From Pseudomonadota bacterium (GTDB lineage Bacteria > Pseudomonadota > Gammaproteobacteria > Steroidobacterales > Steroidobacteraceae), in contig JANYAE010000138.1 of assembly GCA_025355105.1 (NCBI GenBank), positions 1 through 64,000 on the forward strand: 64,000 nucleotides of DNA. Direction: 5' to 3'. The position numbers and the translations under genes are program-made. Positions within the stretch are counted from its first letter, which is position 1; every line of letters starts with the position of its first letter. Positions 1 through 10,651 of this stretch are shown here, in pieces. The notes beneath the pieces were generated by a model. It saw nothing but the letters and a program-made list of their open reading frames with translations, had not been told where the DNA came from and made no database searches.

Positions 1-1532
1 CGCTGCGCAGCGCCCGGCCGCGCGACCTGGCGCAGCTCCGGGCGGCGCTCGCCGCGGTACCGGCGGTCGGCGCGCTCGCCGCCGGGCACGACACGCCGCT
101 GCTCGGCGCGGCCGGCGCCGCGCTGGCCGGCCACCCCGCTCTCGCCGCGCTGCTCGCCGCGGCGATCGTGCCGAGCCCGCCGCATTTCCTGCGCGACGGC
201 GGCGTGATCGCGCCGGGCCACGACGACGAGCTCGATGAGCTGCGGCGCATCGCGTCCGACACCGACAGCTATCTGCTCGAGCTCGAGGCGCGCGAGCGCC
301 AGCGCACTGGACTCGCCAGCCTCAAGCTCGCCTACAACCGCGTCTCGGGCTTTTACATCGAGCTCAACCGTCGCGACGCCGAAAACGTCCCGGCCGACTA
401 CGTCCGGCGCCAGACCGTCAAGAACGCCGAGCGCTTCCTGACGCCGGAGCTCAAGCAGTTCGAGGACAGGGTGCTCGGCGCCCGCGAGCGCGCGCTGGCG
501 CGTGAGAAAGCGCTCTTCGACGGCCTGCTCGAGCGTCTGATCGCCGAGCTCGCCGCGTTGCAGGCGACCGCGCGCGCGCTGGCGCTGGTCGACGTCCTGG
601 TGTGCCTCGCGGCGCGCGCGCTCGAGCTCGGCTTCAGCGAACCTGAATTCGTCGACGAGGCCCGGCTGACGATCGTCGCCGGTCGCCACCCGGTGGTCGA
701 GAGCCTGCTCGACGGGCCCTTCGTGCCGAACGACCTCGAGCTCGACGCGCGGCAGCGCATGCTGGTGATCACCGGCCCCAACATGGGCGGCAAGTCGACC
801 TACATGCGCCAGGCCGCGCTGATCGTGATCCTGGCGCGCATCGGCAGCTTCGTACCGGCGCAGCGCGCCGTGCTCGGCCCCACCGACCGGATCTTCACGC
901 GCATCGGCGCCGCCGACGACCTCGCCGGCGGACGCTCGACGTTCATGGTGGAGATGACCGAAGCCGCGAACATCCTCAACAACGCCACCGAGCAGAGCCT
1001 CGTGCTGATGGACGAGATCGGCCGCGGCACCAGCACCTTCGATGGCCTGTCGCTGGCGTGGGCGGCGGCGGAGTACATGGCGCGGCGGGTGCGCGCGTTG
1101 ACGCTGTTCGCGACCCACTACTTCGAGCTGACCTCGCTGGCCGAGGAGGCCGCCGGCGTCGGCAACGTGCACCTCGATGCGACCGAGCACGGTGAAGCGC
1201 TCGTGTTTCTGCACGCGGTGAAGGCCGGACCCGCGAGCCGCAGCTATGGGCTGCAGGTGGCGCGGCTCGCCGGCGTGCCGCGCGAGGTGATCGCCGCCGC
1301 GCGCCGCTACCTCGGCGCGCTCGAGCAGCGCGGCGAGGAGCTCAAGCCGCCATCACCGCAGTCCGAGCTGTCGTTCGCGGCGCCGGCGGTGGCGCTGGCC
1401 GCGGAACCTGGCGCCGCAGCGCGGGTACTCGATGAGCTCGCGCGAACCGACCCCGACGCACTGACACCGCGCGAGGCGCAGGATGCGCTGTATCGCCTCA
1501 GGGATCTGGCGCGGCGAAGCGGCCGCGACTGA
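1..1532 (+). CDS. mutS: DNA mismatch repair ATPase MutS, 3' part (5' end outside window)
   Basis: Recognises base mismatches and small loops and recruits MutL. The frame is open from base 3 with no start codon needed, so the gene enters from the left; about 509 C-terminal residues are visible, against roughly 850 for the whole protein. Visible are the end of the core/clamp region ([12 protein letters not shown]), then the ABC-type ATPase domain with Walker [10 protein letters not shown] near base 780, Walker [17 protein letters not shown] and the conserved FATHYFEL histidine. The mismatch-reading N-terminal domain lies outside. The last 35 bases overlap convergently with the hydrolase gene on the other strand. 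The tail after the ATPase domain (about 60 residues) fits the usual dimerisation end. Confidence 0.97.
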   Translation, partial: LRSARPRDLAQLRAALAAVPAVGALAAGHDTPLLGAAGAALAGHPALAALLAAAIVPSPPHFLRDGGVIAPGHDDELDELRRIASDTDSYLLELEARERQRTGLASLKLAYNRVSGFYIELNRRDAENVPADYVRRQTVKNAERFLTPELKQFEDRVLGARERALAREKALFDGLLERLIAELAALQATARALALVDVLVCLAARALELGFSEPEFVDEARLTIVAGRHPVVESLLDGPFVPNDLELDARQRMLVITGPNMGGKSTYMRQAALIVILARIGSFVPAQRAVLGPTDRIFTRIGAADDLAGGRSTFMVEMTEAANILNNATEQSLVLMDEIGRGTSTFDGLSLAWAAAEYMARRVRALTLFATHYFELTSLAEEAAGVGNVHLDATEHGEALVFLHAVKAGPASRSYGLQVARLAGVPREVIAAARRYLGALEQRGEELKPPSPQSELSFAAPAVALAAEPGAAARVLDELARTDPDALTPREAQDALYRLRDLARRSGRD

Positions 1533-2136
1533 GAAAGCGCACGGTCGCCGCAACCACCGCCTCGGACACCAGCAGTCCGGTGTGGCTCACCGGCAGCACC
1601 ACGTGGTCGGTCGCACCCGCGAGCTCGGTCTCCTCGACCGCGACCGTGCCGTCGTTCGGCTCCGGCAGGTGGCCGATGAAGCGGCCGAAGCCGAGCGAGT
1701 GGTCACCGGCGATCACGCCGACCTCGACCGCGCCCTGCCAGTGCGGCAGGTCGTCGCGCAGCAGTTCGCCGCCGGCCAGGCTGCCGAAGAATATCGAGGC
1801 GCCGGGCAGCGCCGCGAAGGCGCGGGCCGCGCGGCTGCCGTTGACCGGCGAGCCGAGCAACACCATCCGCCCGAGCGGCAGCTCCGGGTGCGCGGCCGCG
1901 AAGCGCAACAGCAGCAGGCCGCCGAGACTGTGGCCGACGAGGTGCACGGGCGGCGGCAACGCCAGCACCTCGGCGCGCAGCTCCGCCACCACGTCCGCCG
2001 GCAGCGCGGTCATGGAGCGGTAGTGGAACTGGCGCACCGCGTAGCCGTGGTCGGCGAGGCGGTGCCGGAACAGCGTCGCCTCGAGCCCGGTCATCCACAG
2101 GCCGTGGGCGACGACGACCGACCCGGTTTCAGGCAC
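1498..2136 (-). CDS. Alpha/beta-hydrolase fold esterase-like protein
   Basis: A 212-residue alpha/beta hydrolase. The nucleophile elbow GHSLGG puts the catalytic serine at residue 70, an HG oxyanion motif sits at residues 11-12, and a late histidine (LPVSHTG, about residue 188) would complete the triad. There is no signal peptide, so it is probably cytoplasmic. It overlaps the end of aspS by 8 bases and is probably translated from the same message. Substrate cannot be read from the sequence; the compact size and lid-less layout resemble small carboxylesterases or lipase-like proteins. Its 3' end overlaps mutS in the opposite direction. Confidence 0.8.
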   Translation of the reverse strand: MPETGSVVVAHGLWMTGLEATLFRHRLADHGYAVRQFHYRSMTALPADVVAELRAEVLALPPPVHLVGHSLGGLLLLRFAAAHPELPLGRMVLLGSPVNGSRAARAFAALPGASIFFGSLAGGELLRDDLPHWQGAVEVGVIAGDHSLGFGRFIGHLPEPNDGTVAVEETELAGATDHVVLPVSHTGLLVSEAVVAATVRFLSRGRFAAPDP

Positions 2137-3898
2137 TGGGCGCGCGCAGCCGGATGTGCAGGTCGCGCAGCTGCTGCTCGGTGACGGCGGTCGGCGCCTC
2201 GGTGAGCGGGCAGAACGCCGTCTGCGTCTTCGGGAAGGCGATCACCTCGCGGATGCTGTCGGCGCCCGACATTAGCATCGCCAGCCGGTCGAGGCCGAAG
2301 GCGATGCCGCCGTGCGGCGGCGCGCCGTACTTGAGCGCCTCGAGCAGGAAGCCGAACTTGGCGCGCGCCTCCTCCGCTTCGATGCCGAGCATGCCGAACA
2401 CCGTCGACTGCAGCTCCTCGCGGTAGATGCGCACCGAGCCGCCACCGATCTCCGAGCCGTTCAGCACGCAGTCGTAGGCCTTGGCGATCGCCTCGCCCGG
2501 GCTGGCGACGAGCGCGGCCGCGTCCTCGTTCACCGGCGAGGTGAACGGGTGGTGCATCGCGTTCCAGCGACCGCTGGCCTCGTCGCGTTCGAACATCGGG
2601 AAGTCGACCACCCACAGCGGGCGCCAGGCGCTGGCGACCAGCTTCAAGTCGGCGCCGAGCTTGAGGCGCAGCGCCCCCATGCTGTCGTTGACGACCTTGG
2701 CGCGATCGGCGCCGAAGAAGATCAGGTCGCCACTCGCCGCGCCGGTGCGCTCGAGGATGCCCGCGACCGCGGCGTCCGACAGGAACTTGAGGATCGGCGA
2801 CTGCAGGCCGGCGCGGCCGGCAGCGGCATCGTTGACCTTGACGTAGGCGAGGCCCTTGGCGCCGAAGCGCGCGACGTGCGCGGTGTAGTCGTCGATCTGG
2901 CTGCGGCTGAGCTCGCCGCCGGACGGCACGCGCAGCGCCGCGACGCGCCCGTCGGCCGCCTTGGCCGGCCCGGCGAACACCTTGAATTCCGAGTCGCGCA
3001 CGAGGTCGGCGACGTCGACGAGCTCGAGCGGGATCCGCAGGTCCGGCTTGTCCGAGCCGTAGCGGCGCATCGCCTCCGCGTAGCGCATGCGCGGGAACGG
3101 CTGCGGCAGCTCGACGCCGAGCACCGACTGGAACACGGCGCGCACCAGGCCTTCCATCAGCAGCATGATCTCGTCCTGCGTCAGGAACGAGGTCTCGATG
3201 TCGACCTGCGTGAAGTCCGGCTGGCGGTCGGCGCGCAGGTCCTCGTCGCGGAAGCAGCGCACGATCTGGTAGTAGCGGTCGAAGCCGCTGATCATCAGCA
3301 GCTGCTTGAAGATCTGCGGCGACTGCGGCAGCGCGAAGAACTTGCCCGCGTGCGTGCGCGACGGCACCAGGTAGTCGCGCGCGCCTTCCGGCGTCGCCTT
3401 GGTCAGCATCGGCGTCTCGATGTCGACGAAGCGGTGGGCGTCGAGGTAGCTGCGGATCGCGCGCGTCAACTCGTGGCGCATCATCAGGCGCTTCTGCATG
3501 ACGTCGCGCCGCAGGTCGAGGTAGCGGAACTTGAGGCGGACCTCCTCGCGCACCTCCTCGTCCAGCTGAAACGGCAGCGGCTCGGAGCGATTGAGCACGG
3601 TGAGCTTGCGGGCCAGCAGTTCCACCTGGCCGGAACCGAGGTTGGCGTTGGCGGTCCCCTGCGGCCGCGCCCGCAGCACGCCCTCGACCGACAGCACGTA
3701 CTCGCTGCGCACGCGCTCGGCCTCGGCGAACACGTCCGCGGCGTCCGGGTCGACGACGATCTGCAGCAGGCCATCGCGGTCGCGCAGGTCGATGAAGATG
3801 ACGCCGCCGTGGTCACGGCGGCGATGCACCCAGCCGGCAACCTGGACCGTCTGGCCGATGAGCGACTCGTTGACCTGACCGCAGTAGTGGGAACGCAT
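2129..3898 (-). CDS. aspS: Aspartyl-tRNA synthetase
   Basis: Charges tRNA with aspartate in the cytoplasm. The 589 residues match the bacterial-type enzyme in length. In order: N-terminal OB-fold anticodon-binding domain ([18 protein letters not shown]), class II catalytic core with motif 2 around [16 protein letters not shown], the bacterial GAD-type insert in the middle, and motif 3 [12 protein letters not shown] near the C terminus. The ATG start follows a plausible sigma-70 promoter. Whether the enzyme also charges tRNA-Asn depends on whether the genome has asnS or gatCAB, which the window does not show. A hydrolase gene follows with an 8-base overlap. Confidence 0.97.
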   Translation of the reverse strand: MRSHYCGQVNESLIGQTVQVAGWVHRRRDHGGVIFIDLRDRDGLLQIVVDPDAADVFAEAERVRSEYVLSVEGVLRARPQGTANANLGSGQVELLARKLTVLNRSEPLPFQLDEEVREEVRLKFRYLDLRRDVMQKRLMMRHELTRAIRSYLDAHRFVDIETPMLTKATPEGARDYLVPSRTHAGKFFALPQSPQIFKQLLMISGFDRYYQIVRCFRDEDLRADRQPDFTQVDIETSFLTQDEIMLLMEGLVRAVFQSVLGVELPQPFPRMRYAEAMRRYGSDKPDLRIPLELVDVADLVRDSEFKVFAGPAKAADGRVAALRVPSGGELSRSQIDDYTAHVARFGAKGLAYVKVNDAAAGRAGLQSPILKFLSDAAVAGILERTGAASGDLIFFGADRAKVVNDSMGALRLKLGADLKLVASAWRPLWVVDFPMFERDEASGRWNAMHHPFTSPVNEDAAALVASPGEAIAKAYDCVLNGSEIGGGSVRIYREELQSTVFGMLGIEAEEARAKFGFLLEALKYGAPPHGGIAFGLDRLAMLMSGADSIREVIAFPKTQTAFCPLTEAPTAVTEQQLRDLHIRLRAPSA

Positions 3899-3934
3899 GG
3901 CTCGCCTCGAAGTCCCCGGCGCGGGGAACCGACA

Positions 3935-3964
3935 ATCTTACGGACGGGCCCTTGTGCGTTGCAA
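3935..3964 (-). promoter_or_regulatory. Predicted sigma-70 promoter of aspS
   Basis: On the minus strand a -35 box TTGCAA (3964-3959) and a -10 box TAAGAT (3940-3935) are separated by 18 bases, about 37 bases before the aspS ATG. Found by eye from consensus; not tested. Confidence 0.5.
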
Positions 3965-3995
3965 GGCGCGAGCACCGTGCAGCGCCCGGCGCCGG

Positions 3996-4415
3996 TCAGC
4001 GACGGCGGGCGGCCTTGCGGGCCGGCTTCTTGGCCCGCGACGCGGTCTTGCGCGCCGGCGCCTTGGCGGCGGACTTCGAGGCCGCGGTCGGCTCGGGCTT
4101 TTCGGCCTTGGTCTCCACCTTGGGCTCGGCCTTCACCTCGGCCTTGGCCGGCGTCGCGTCGGCCTTCGTGTCAGCGCTGGCGGACTTGTCGCCGCTGGCC
4201 TCCTCGGCGTGCAGGTTGCGCTTGCCTTCCTTATCGGACTTGAAGTCCGTCTCGTACCAGCCCTTGCCCTTGAGGCGGAATACCGGTGCCGAGATCAGGC
4301 GCTTGAGGCGCGACTTGCCGCATTCCGGGCACTTGCGTAGCGGCGCATCGCTCATCTTCTGCATGGCCTCGTGGTGATGACCACAGGCCTCGCACTGGTA
4401 CTCGTAGAACGGCAT
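3996..4415 (-). CDS. FmdB-family zinc-ribbon protein with long Lys/Ala-rich tail
   Basis: Residues 1-60 are a classic FmdB/CxxC zinc ribbon starting MPFYEYQCEACG, with cysteine pairs at residues 8/11 and 29/32. Family members are putative regulators of uncertain function. From about residue 60 to 139 the protein is a low-complexity tail rich in Lys, Ala, Glu and Pro whose last 27 residues carry only basic charges, resembling histone-H1-like tails. I chose the ATG at 4415 because FmdB proteins begin MPxYEY and GGGAG lies 7 bases upstream; an in-frame GTG two codons earlier is possible. It sits between clpB and aspS; association with aspS is common in this family's neighbourhood. Confidence 0.85.
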   Translation of the reverse strand: MPFYEYQCEACGHHHEAMQKMSDAPLRKCPECGKSRLKRLISAPVFRLKGKGWYETDFKSDKEGKRNLHAEEASGDKSASADTKADATPAKAEVKAEPKVETKAEKPEPTAASKSAAKAPARKTASRAKKPARKAARRR

Positions 4416-4508
4416 CGACACACTCCCAGGACGACGGCGGCCCCGGCGGGCCCGCCCGCTCAGGATTTCAGGGCCCCGGCCGGCCGCGAATCATAGCAGC
4501 GGCCGCCC

Positions 4509-7100
<2,592 letters not shown>

Positions 7101-7134
7101 GAGCCGGCTCCTAATGGCTTGATTCGGTTAGAGG

Positions 7135-7160
7135 TTGGGGCCCGCCGCGGTAAATTCAAC
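7135..7160 (-). promoter_or_regulatory. Predicted sigma-32 (heat-shock) promoter of clpB
   Basis: On the minus strand GTTGAA (7160-7155) and CCCCAA (7140-7135) are 14 bases apart, close to the RpoH consensus CTTGAA and CCCCAT with 13-17 spacing. It lies 34 bases before the clpB ATG and just behind the stop of the upstream gene, giving clpB its own heat-shock start. ClpB is a standard sigma-32 target in Gammaproteobacteria. Confidence 0.75.
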
Positions 7161-7167
7161 GGCGCCG

Positions 7168-7989
7168 TTACGGCAGGCCGTGCCCGGCCTCGGCGCCCGG
7201 GTGATGCTGGGTCAGCCAGATAACCCCGACCCCGAGCAGAATCAATACGAACTGTTCCACCGAGCGCCGCAGGCCGACATGGCGGTGCAGGCCGGGAATC
7301 AGGTCGGCCACCGCCACGTACAGCAGCGAGGCGCCGGCGAAAGCGAGTGCGTACGGCAGCAGCGCGAGCGCCGTGCCGAGCGCGTAGACGGCGACGATGC
7401 CGCCGATCACCGCCGAGGCGCTGACCAGCAGGTTGAGGGCCAGCGCCCGCAGCCGCCCCATGCCACTGTGCAGCAGGATGCCGATGTCGCCGATCTCCTG
7501 CGGCAGCTCGTGCGTGAACACGGCGAGCGCGGTCGCGAGCCCGAGCCCGGGCGCCGTCAGGTAGGCGGCGGCGATCACCACGCCGTCGACGACGTTGTGG
7601 AAGGCATCGCCCCACAGGATCATCGGCCCGACCGCGTGGCTGCGCTGCCGCTCGCCGTCGGCGTGCGCGTCGAAGGGATCATCGTGCGAGTGCCGCCACA
7701 GCACGAGCTTCTCGAGCACGAAGAACACCAGCAGCCCGCCGAGGACCACCGTGCCGACGGTCGCGGCGTTGGCGAGCCCGGCGCCCGCGATCGCCGCCGG
7801 CAGGAAGCCGAGCAGCGCCGCGCCGAGCAGCGCGCCGGTCGCGAAGCTGACGAGATGCGGCACGAGCGCGCGGCGCAGCGCCTCCGGCAGCGCGATGAAC
7901 AGCGATGCCGCGAGCGCCGAGGCGAGCCCGACGCCGCCGGTCAGCGCGACGACCGCGAGCAGCGCGCTGGTGTGGGAAACGGACGGCAT
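7168..7989 (-). CDS. ZIP-family divalent metal transporter
   Basis: Inner-membrane importer of zinc or related divalent metals. The 273-residue protein has about eight hydrophobic segments and both ZIP signature helices: DAFHNVVDG (TM4) and FTHELPQEIGD (TM5), which supply the binuclear metal site. A His/Asp-rich cytoplasmic loop (WRHSHDDPFDAHADGE, about residues 98-113) lies between TM3 and TM4, as in ZupT/GufA-type members. Metal choice cannot be read from sequence. It lies 25 bases behind pgeF in the rluD-pgeF direction and 67 bases before clpB, so it appears inserted into the frequent rluD-pgeF-clpB order and is probably transcribed with rluD. Confidence 0.88.
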   Translation of the reverse strand: MPSVSHTSALLAVVALTGGVGLASALAASLFIALPEALRRALVPHLVSFATGALLGAALLGFLPAAIAGAGLANAATVGTVVLGGLLVFFVLEKLVLWRHSHDDPFDAHADGERQRSHAVGPMILWGDAFHNVVDGVVIAAAYLTAPGLGLATALAVFTHELPQEIGDIGILLHSGMGRLRALALNLLVSASAVIGGIVAVYALGTALALLPYALAFAGASLLYVAVADLIPGLHRHVGLRRSVEQFVLILLGVGVIWLTQHHPGAEAGHGLP

Positions 7990-8014
7990 GCGGCGAGCAG
8001 TCTAGCGCCGCCGC

Positions 8015-8773
8015 TCAGGCGCGGCGCCAGAGCAGCGTCGCCATGCGCCCGCCGCGCGGGTCGCGGCGGTGCGAGTAGAAGCGGCCGGCATCGCGGAAGG
8101 TGCATTCGCCACCACCCGCGACCGTGCTGATCCCGAGCCGACCGAGCCGCGCGCGCGCGAGCGCGTACAGGTCCGCCTGCCAGCGGCCGCGCTCGTTCGG
8201 CGTGAACGCCGCCGCGTCGGCGGCGTGGCCGGCGACGAAGGCCACGCGCACCTCGTCGCCGACCTCGAAGGCCGAGGCGCCGATCGCAGGCCCGAGCCAG
8301 GCGAGGAGATCCGCGCCGGACACGCCGAGCGCGGCGACGGTGCGGTCGAGCACGCCGGCGGCGAGGCCGCGCCAGCCGGCGTGCGCGAGCCCGAGCCGCG
8401 TCCCGTCGCGGCTCGCGAAGGCGACCGGCAGGCAGTCGGCGGTCAGCACCGCGAGCACGCGGCCGGGCTCGAAGGCGACGGCCGCATCCGCCTCCGGCGC
8501 GGACCGGCTGCCGTCGTGAACGACGACTTCGGCACCGTGCACCTGGCGCAGCCACAGCGGCTCCGCCGGCAGCGCGAGATCGGTGCGCAGCCGCGCGCGA
8601 TTGGCGCTGACCGCGGCCGGGTCGTCGGCAACGTGCGCGGCCAGATTGAAGCTCGCGAGCGAGCCGCGGCTGAGGCCGCCGTCGCGGGTGGTCGTGCCGC
8701 CGCAGACGGCGCTCGGTGCACCGAACTCGGCCGGCAACCAGCCGATCCCCGCGCTCGCCACCGGCAGCGTCAC
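8015..8773 (-). CDS. pgeF: PgeF/YfiH-type laccase-domain protein (peptidoglycan editing factor)
   Basis: Purine-nucleoside/polyphenol-oxidase-like fold (DUF152) that in E. coli keeps wrong amino acids out of the peptidoglycan stem. The metal-site motifs are visible: RQVHG (about residues 76-80), TADCLP with the conserved cysteine (111-116) and HAGWRG (131-136). I chose the GTG at 8773, which gives 252 residues and the start VTLPVASAGIGWLPA; the junction reads GTGA, a 4-base overlap with the rluD stop, showing translational coupling. A longer open frame upstream on this strand is antisense to nothing real and should not be added to the gene. Confidence 0.92.
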   Translation of the reverse strand: MTLPVASAGIGWLPAEFGAPSAVCGGTTTRDGGLSRGSLASFNLAAHVADDPAAVSANRARLRTDLALPAEPLWLRQVHGAEVVVHDGSRSAPEADAAVAFEPGRVLAVLTADCLPVAFASRDGTRLGLAHAGWRGLAAGVLDRTVAALGVSGADLLAWLGPAIGASAFEVGDEVRVAFVAGHAADAAAFTPNERGRWQADLYALARARLGRLGISTVAGGGECTFRDAGRFYSHRRDPRGGRMATLLWRRA

Positions 8774-9744
8774 GGCCGCTGGCGCGGATCGGCCGCGGCG
8801 GCGCGCACGTCCTCGCGCAGCGCCGCGCGCAGCTCGAGGAAGTCCGGCGGCAACGGCGTCGAGAACTCGACGCGCTGGCCGGTCGCCGGGTGCACGAAGG
8901 CGAGGCGCGCCGCGTGCAGCGCCTGGCGCCGGAAGCCGCGCATCGTCTCCATCAGGCGCGCCGTGGCGCCCTTCGGGAACACCAGCCGCTTGCCGTACAG
9001 CGGATCGCCGACCAGCGGAAAGCCGGCATGCGTCAGGTGCACGCGGATCTGGTGCGTGCGGCCGGTCTCGAGGTGCACGCGCACGTGCGTGTGGGCGCGG
9101 AAGCGCTCGATCACGCGATAGTGGGTCACGGCCTCGCGCCCCGAGCCGCGCACCGCCATGCGCAGGCGGTCGACCGGGTGGCGGTCGATCGGCGCGTCGA
9201 CGGTGCCGCCGGCGGTCATGACACCGATCGTGACCGCCTCGTACTCGCGCTCGACCTCGTGGCGTGCCAGCGCCTTGGTCAGCTTGGCGTGCGCATCGGG
9301 CGTGCGGGCGACGACCAGCAGCCCGCTGGTGTCCTTGTCGAGGCGGTGCACTATGCCGGCGCGCGGCAGCATCGCGAGCGCGGGGTCGTGGGCGAGCAGC
9401 GCGTTCTGCAGGGTCGCGCGCGGGTTGCCGGCGCCGGGATGGACCACGAGGCCGGCGGGCTTGGCGAGCACCAGCAGCGACGGATCCTCGTGGATCACGT
9501 CCAGCGCGATCGCCTCCGGTGCGACCGCCACCCGCGGCTCGTTCAGGGGTGCGACGCGCACGAGCTCGCCGCCGCTGACGAGGTCGCGGGGCTTGGGGCG
9601 GGCGCCATCCACCAGCACCCGGCCGGCCTCGATCCAGGCTTTGAGGCGGGTTCTGGAGAAATCGGGGAACAGCGCGGCGAGCGCCTGGTCCAACCGCTGG
9701 CCACGGTGCGCATCCGGGATGCGCTGCTCGAGGAATTCGGTCAT
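8770..9744 (-). CDS. rluD: 23S rRNA pseudouridine synthase RluD
   Basis: Makes pseudouridines in helix 69 of 23S rRNA, acting late in 50S assembly. The 324 residues start with an S4 RNA-binding domain (RLDQALAALFPDFSRTRLK) and continue into the RluA-type catalytic domain with the active-site motif HRLDKDTSGLL containing the catalytic Asp, and GRTHQIRVH further on. I took the ATG at 9744 (MTEFLEQRIP), which matches family starts; the open frame runs another 61 codons upstream, into and past the divergent bamD start. It is coupled to pgeF by a 4-base overlap. Confidence 0.95.
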   Translation of the reverse strand: MTEFLEQRIPDAHRGQRLDQALAALFPDFSRTRLKAWIEAGRVLVDGARPKPRDLVSGGELVRVAPLNEPRVAVAPEAIALDVIHEDPSLLVLAKPAGLVVHPGAGNPRATLQNALLAHDPALAMLPRAGIVHRLDKDTSGLLVVARTPDAHAKLTKALARHEVEREYEAVTIGVMTAGGTVDAPIDRHPVDRLRMAVRGSGREAVTHYRVIERFRAHTHVRVHLETGRTHQIRVHLTHAGFPLVGDPLYGKRLVFPKGATARLMETMRGFRRQALHAARLAFVHPATGQRVEFSTPLPPDFLELRAALREDVRAAAADPRQRP

Positions 9745-9759
9745 CCGAACAAGATACGC

Positions 9760-9765
9760 TATAGT
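9760..9765 (+). promoter_or_regulatory. Possible -10 box (TATAGT) ahead of bamD
   Basis: TATAGT lies 31 bases before the first candidate bamD GTG in the 52-base gap between the divergent rluD and bamD genes. No good -35 box is seen at 16-18 bases, so this is tentative. Confidence 0.35.
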
Positions 9766-9796
9766 GCTCGGCCTTGCAGATCCTGCTGGTTGCCCC

Positions 9797-10636
9797 GTGA
9801 CCTTCCTGACGTCCGCGTCCCGTGACATCGTCGTGCCCGCTGCGATCCGCTTCCCGGCCCTGCGCGCCGCACTCATCGGCATCGTGCTCGCCGCGTTCGC
9901 GCTCGGCGGCTGCAGCTCGTGGGGCAAGAAGGAAGAGCAGAACGCGAGCCCCGAGGCGCTCTACAGCCGCGCCATCAAGCTGATCGACGAGGGCAGCTAC
10001 GAGCCCGGCATCAAGGTGCTGGAGGCGCTGACCGCGCGCTTCCCGTTCAGCGACTCGGCGCGCCAGGCGCGGCTCGACCTGATCTACGCCTACTACCGGG
10101 CGCACGAGAAGGAGTCGGCGATCGACGCGGCCGACACCTTCATCCGCGAGAACCCGACGCACGCGCGCATCGACTACGCCTACTACATGAAGGGCCTGGT
10201 GTACTTCGAGCGCTCACCGAACTTCCTCGAGCGCTGGTTCAGCGTCGACCTCTCGGAGCGGCCGCCGCAGGACGCGCGCAAGTCCTTCGACGCCTTCCTG
10301 CGGGTCGTGTCGCAGTACCCGAACAGCGAGTACGCCGCCGACGCGCGCCAGCGCATGATCTACCTGCGCAACCGGCTGGCGGAGTACGAGATCCACGTCG
10401 CCGACTACTACGTGCGGCGTGGCGCCTTCGTCGCGGCGCTGGATCGCGCCCGCTACGTGCTCGAGACCTACGACGGCTCGCCGTCGACGCGCCGCGCGCT
10501 CGAGATCATGGTCACGAGCTACCGCGCGCTGGACCTGCCCGGCCTCGCAGCCGACTCCGAGAAGGTGCTGGTCGCGAACTTCCCGGCCGGCGACCAGCGC
10601 TCGAAGAAAAAGCACTGGTGGAGCTTCAGCAGCTGA
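9797..10636 (+). CDS. bamD: Outer-membrane assembly lipoprotein BamD
   Basis: Essential lipoprotein of the BAM complex, which inserts beta-barrels into the outer membrane. A hydrophobic signal ends in the lipobox ALGGC (cysteine encoded near base 9911), followed by TPR repeats starting PEALYSRAIKLID and the BamD hallmark PNFLERWFSVDLSERPP. Two GTG starts are possible, 9797 and 9833; the second gives a tidier lipoprotein signal (VPAAIRFPALRAALIG), and neither has a clear Shine-Dalgarno. From 9797 the protein has 279 residues; E. coli BamD has about 245. It is divergent from rluD, the arrangement seen in many Gammaproteobacteria. Confidence 0.95.
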   Translation: MTFLTSASRDIVVPAAIRFPALRAALIGIVLAAFALGGCSSWGKKEEQNASPEALYSRAIKLIDEGSYEPGIKVLEALTARFPFSDSARQARLDLIYAYYRAHEKESAIDAADTFIRENPTHARIDYAYYMKGLVYFERSPNFLERWFSVDLSERPPQDARKSFDAFLRVVSQYPNSEYAADARQRMIYLRNRLAEYEIHVADYYVRRGAFVAALDRARYVLETYDGSPSTRRALEIMVTSYRALDLPGLAADSEKVLVANFPAGDQRSKKKHWWSFSS

Positions 10637-10651
10637 CCGCCGCCGGCCGCA

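Noticed and set aside
8774-10162. Minus-strand 715-codon frame ending in pgeF, suggesting a fusion
   Set aside because: The upstream part is a shadow of rluD and bamD in another frame; the real pgeF starts at the GTG that overlaps the rluD stop.
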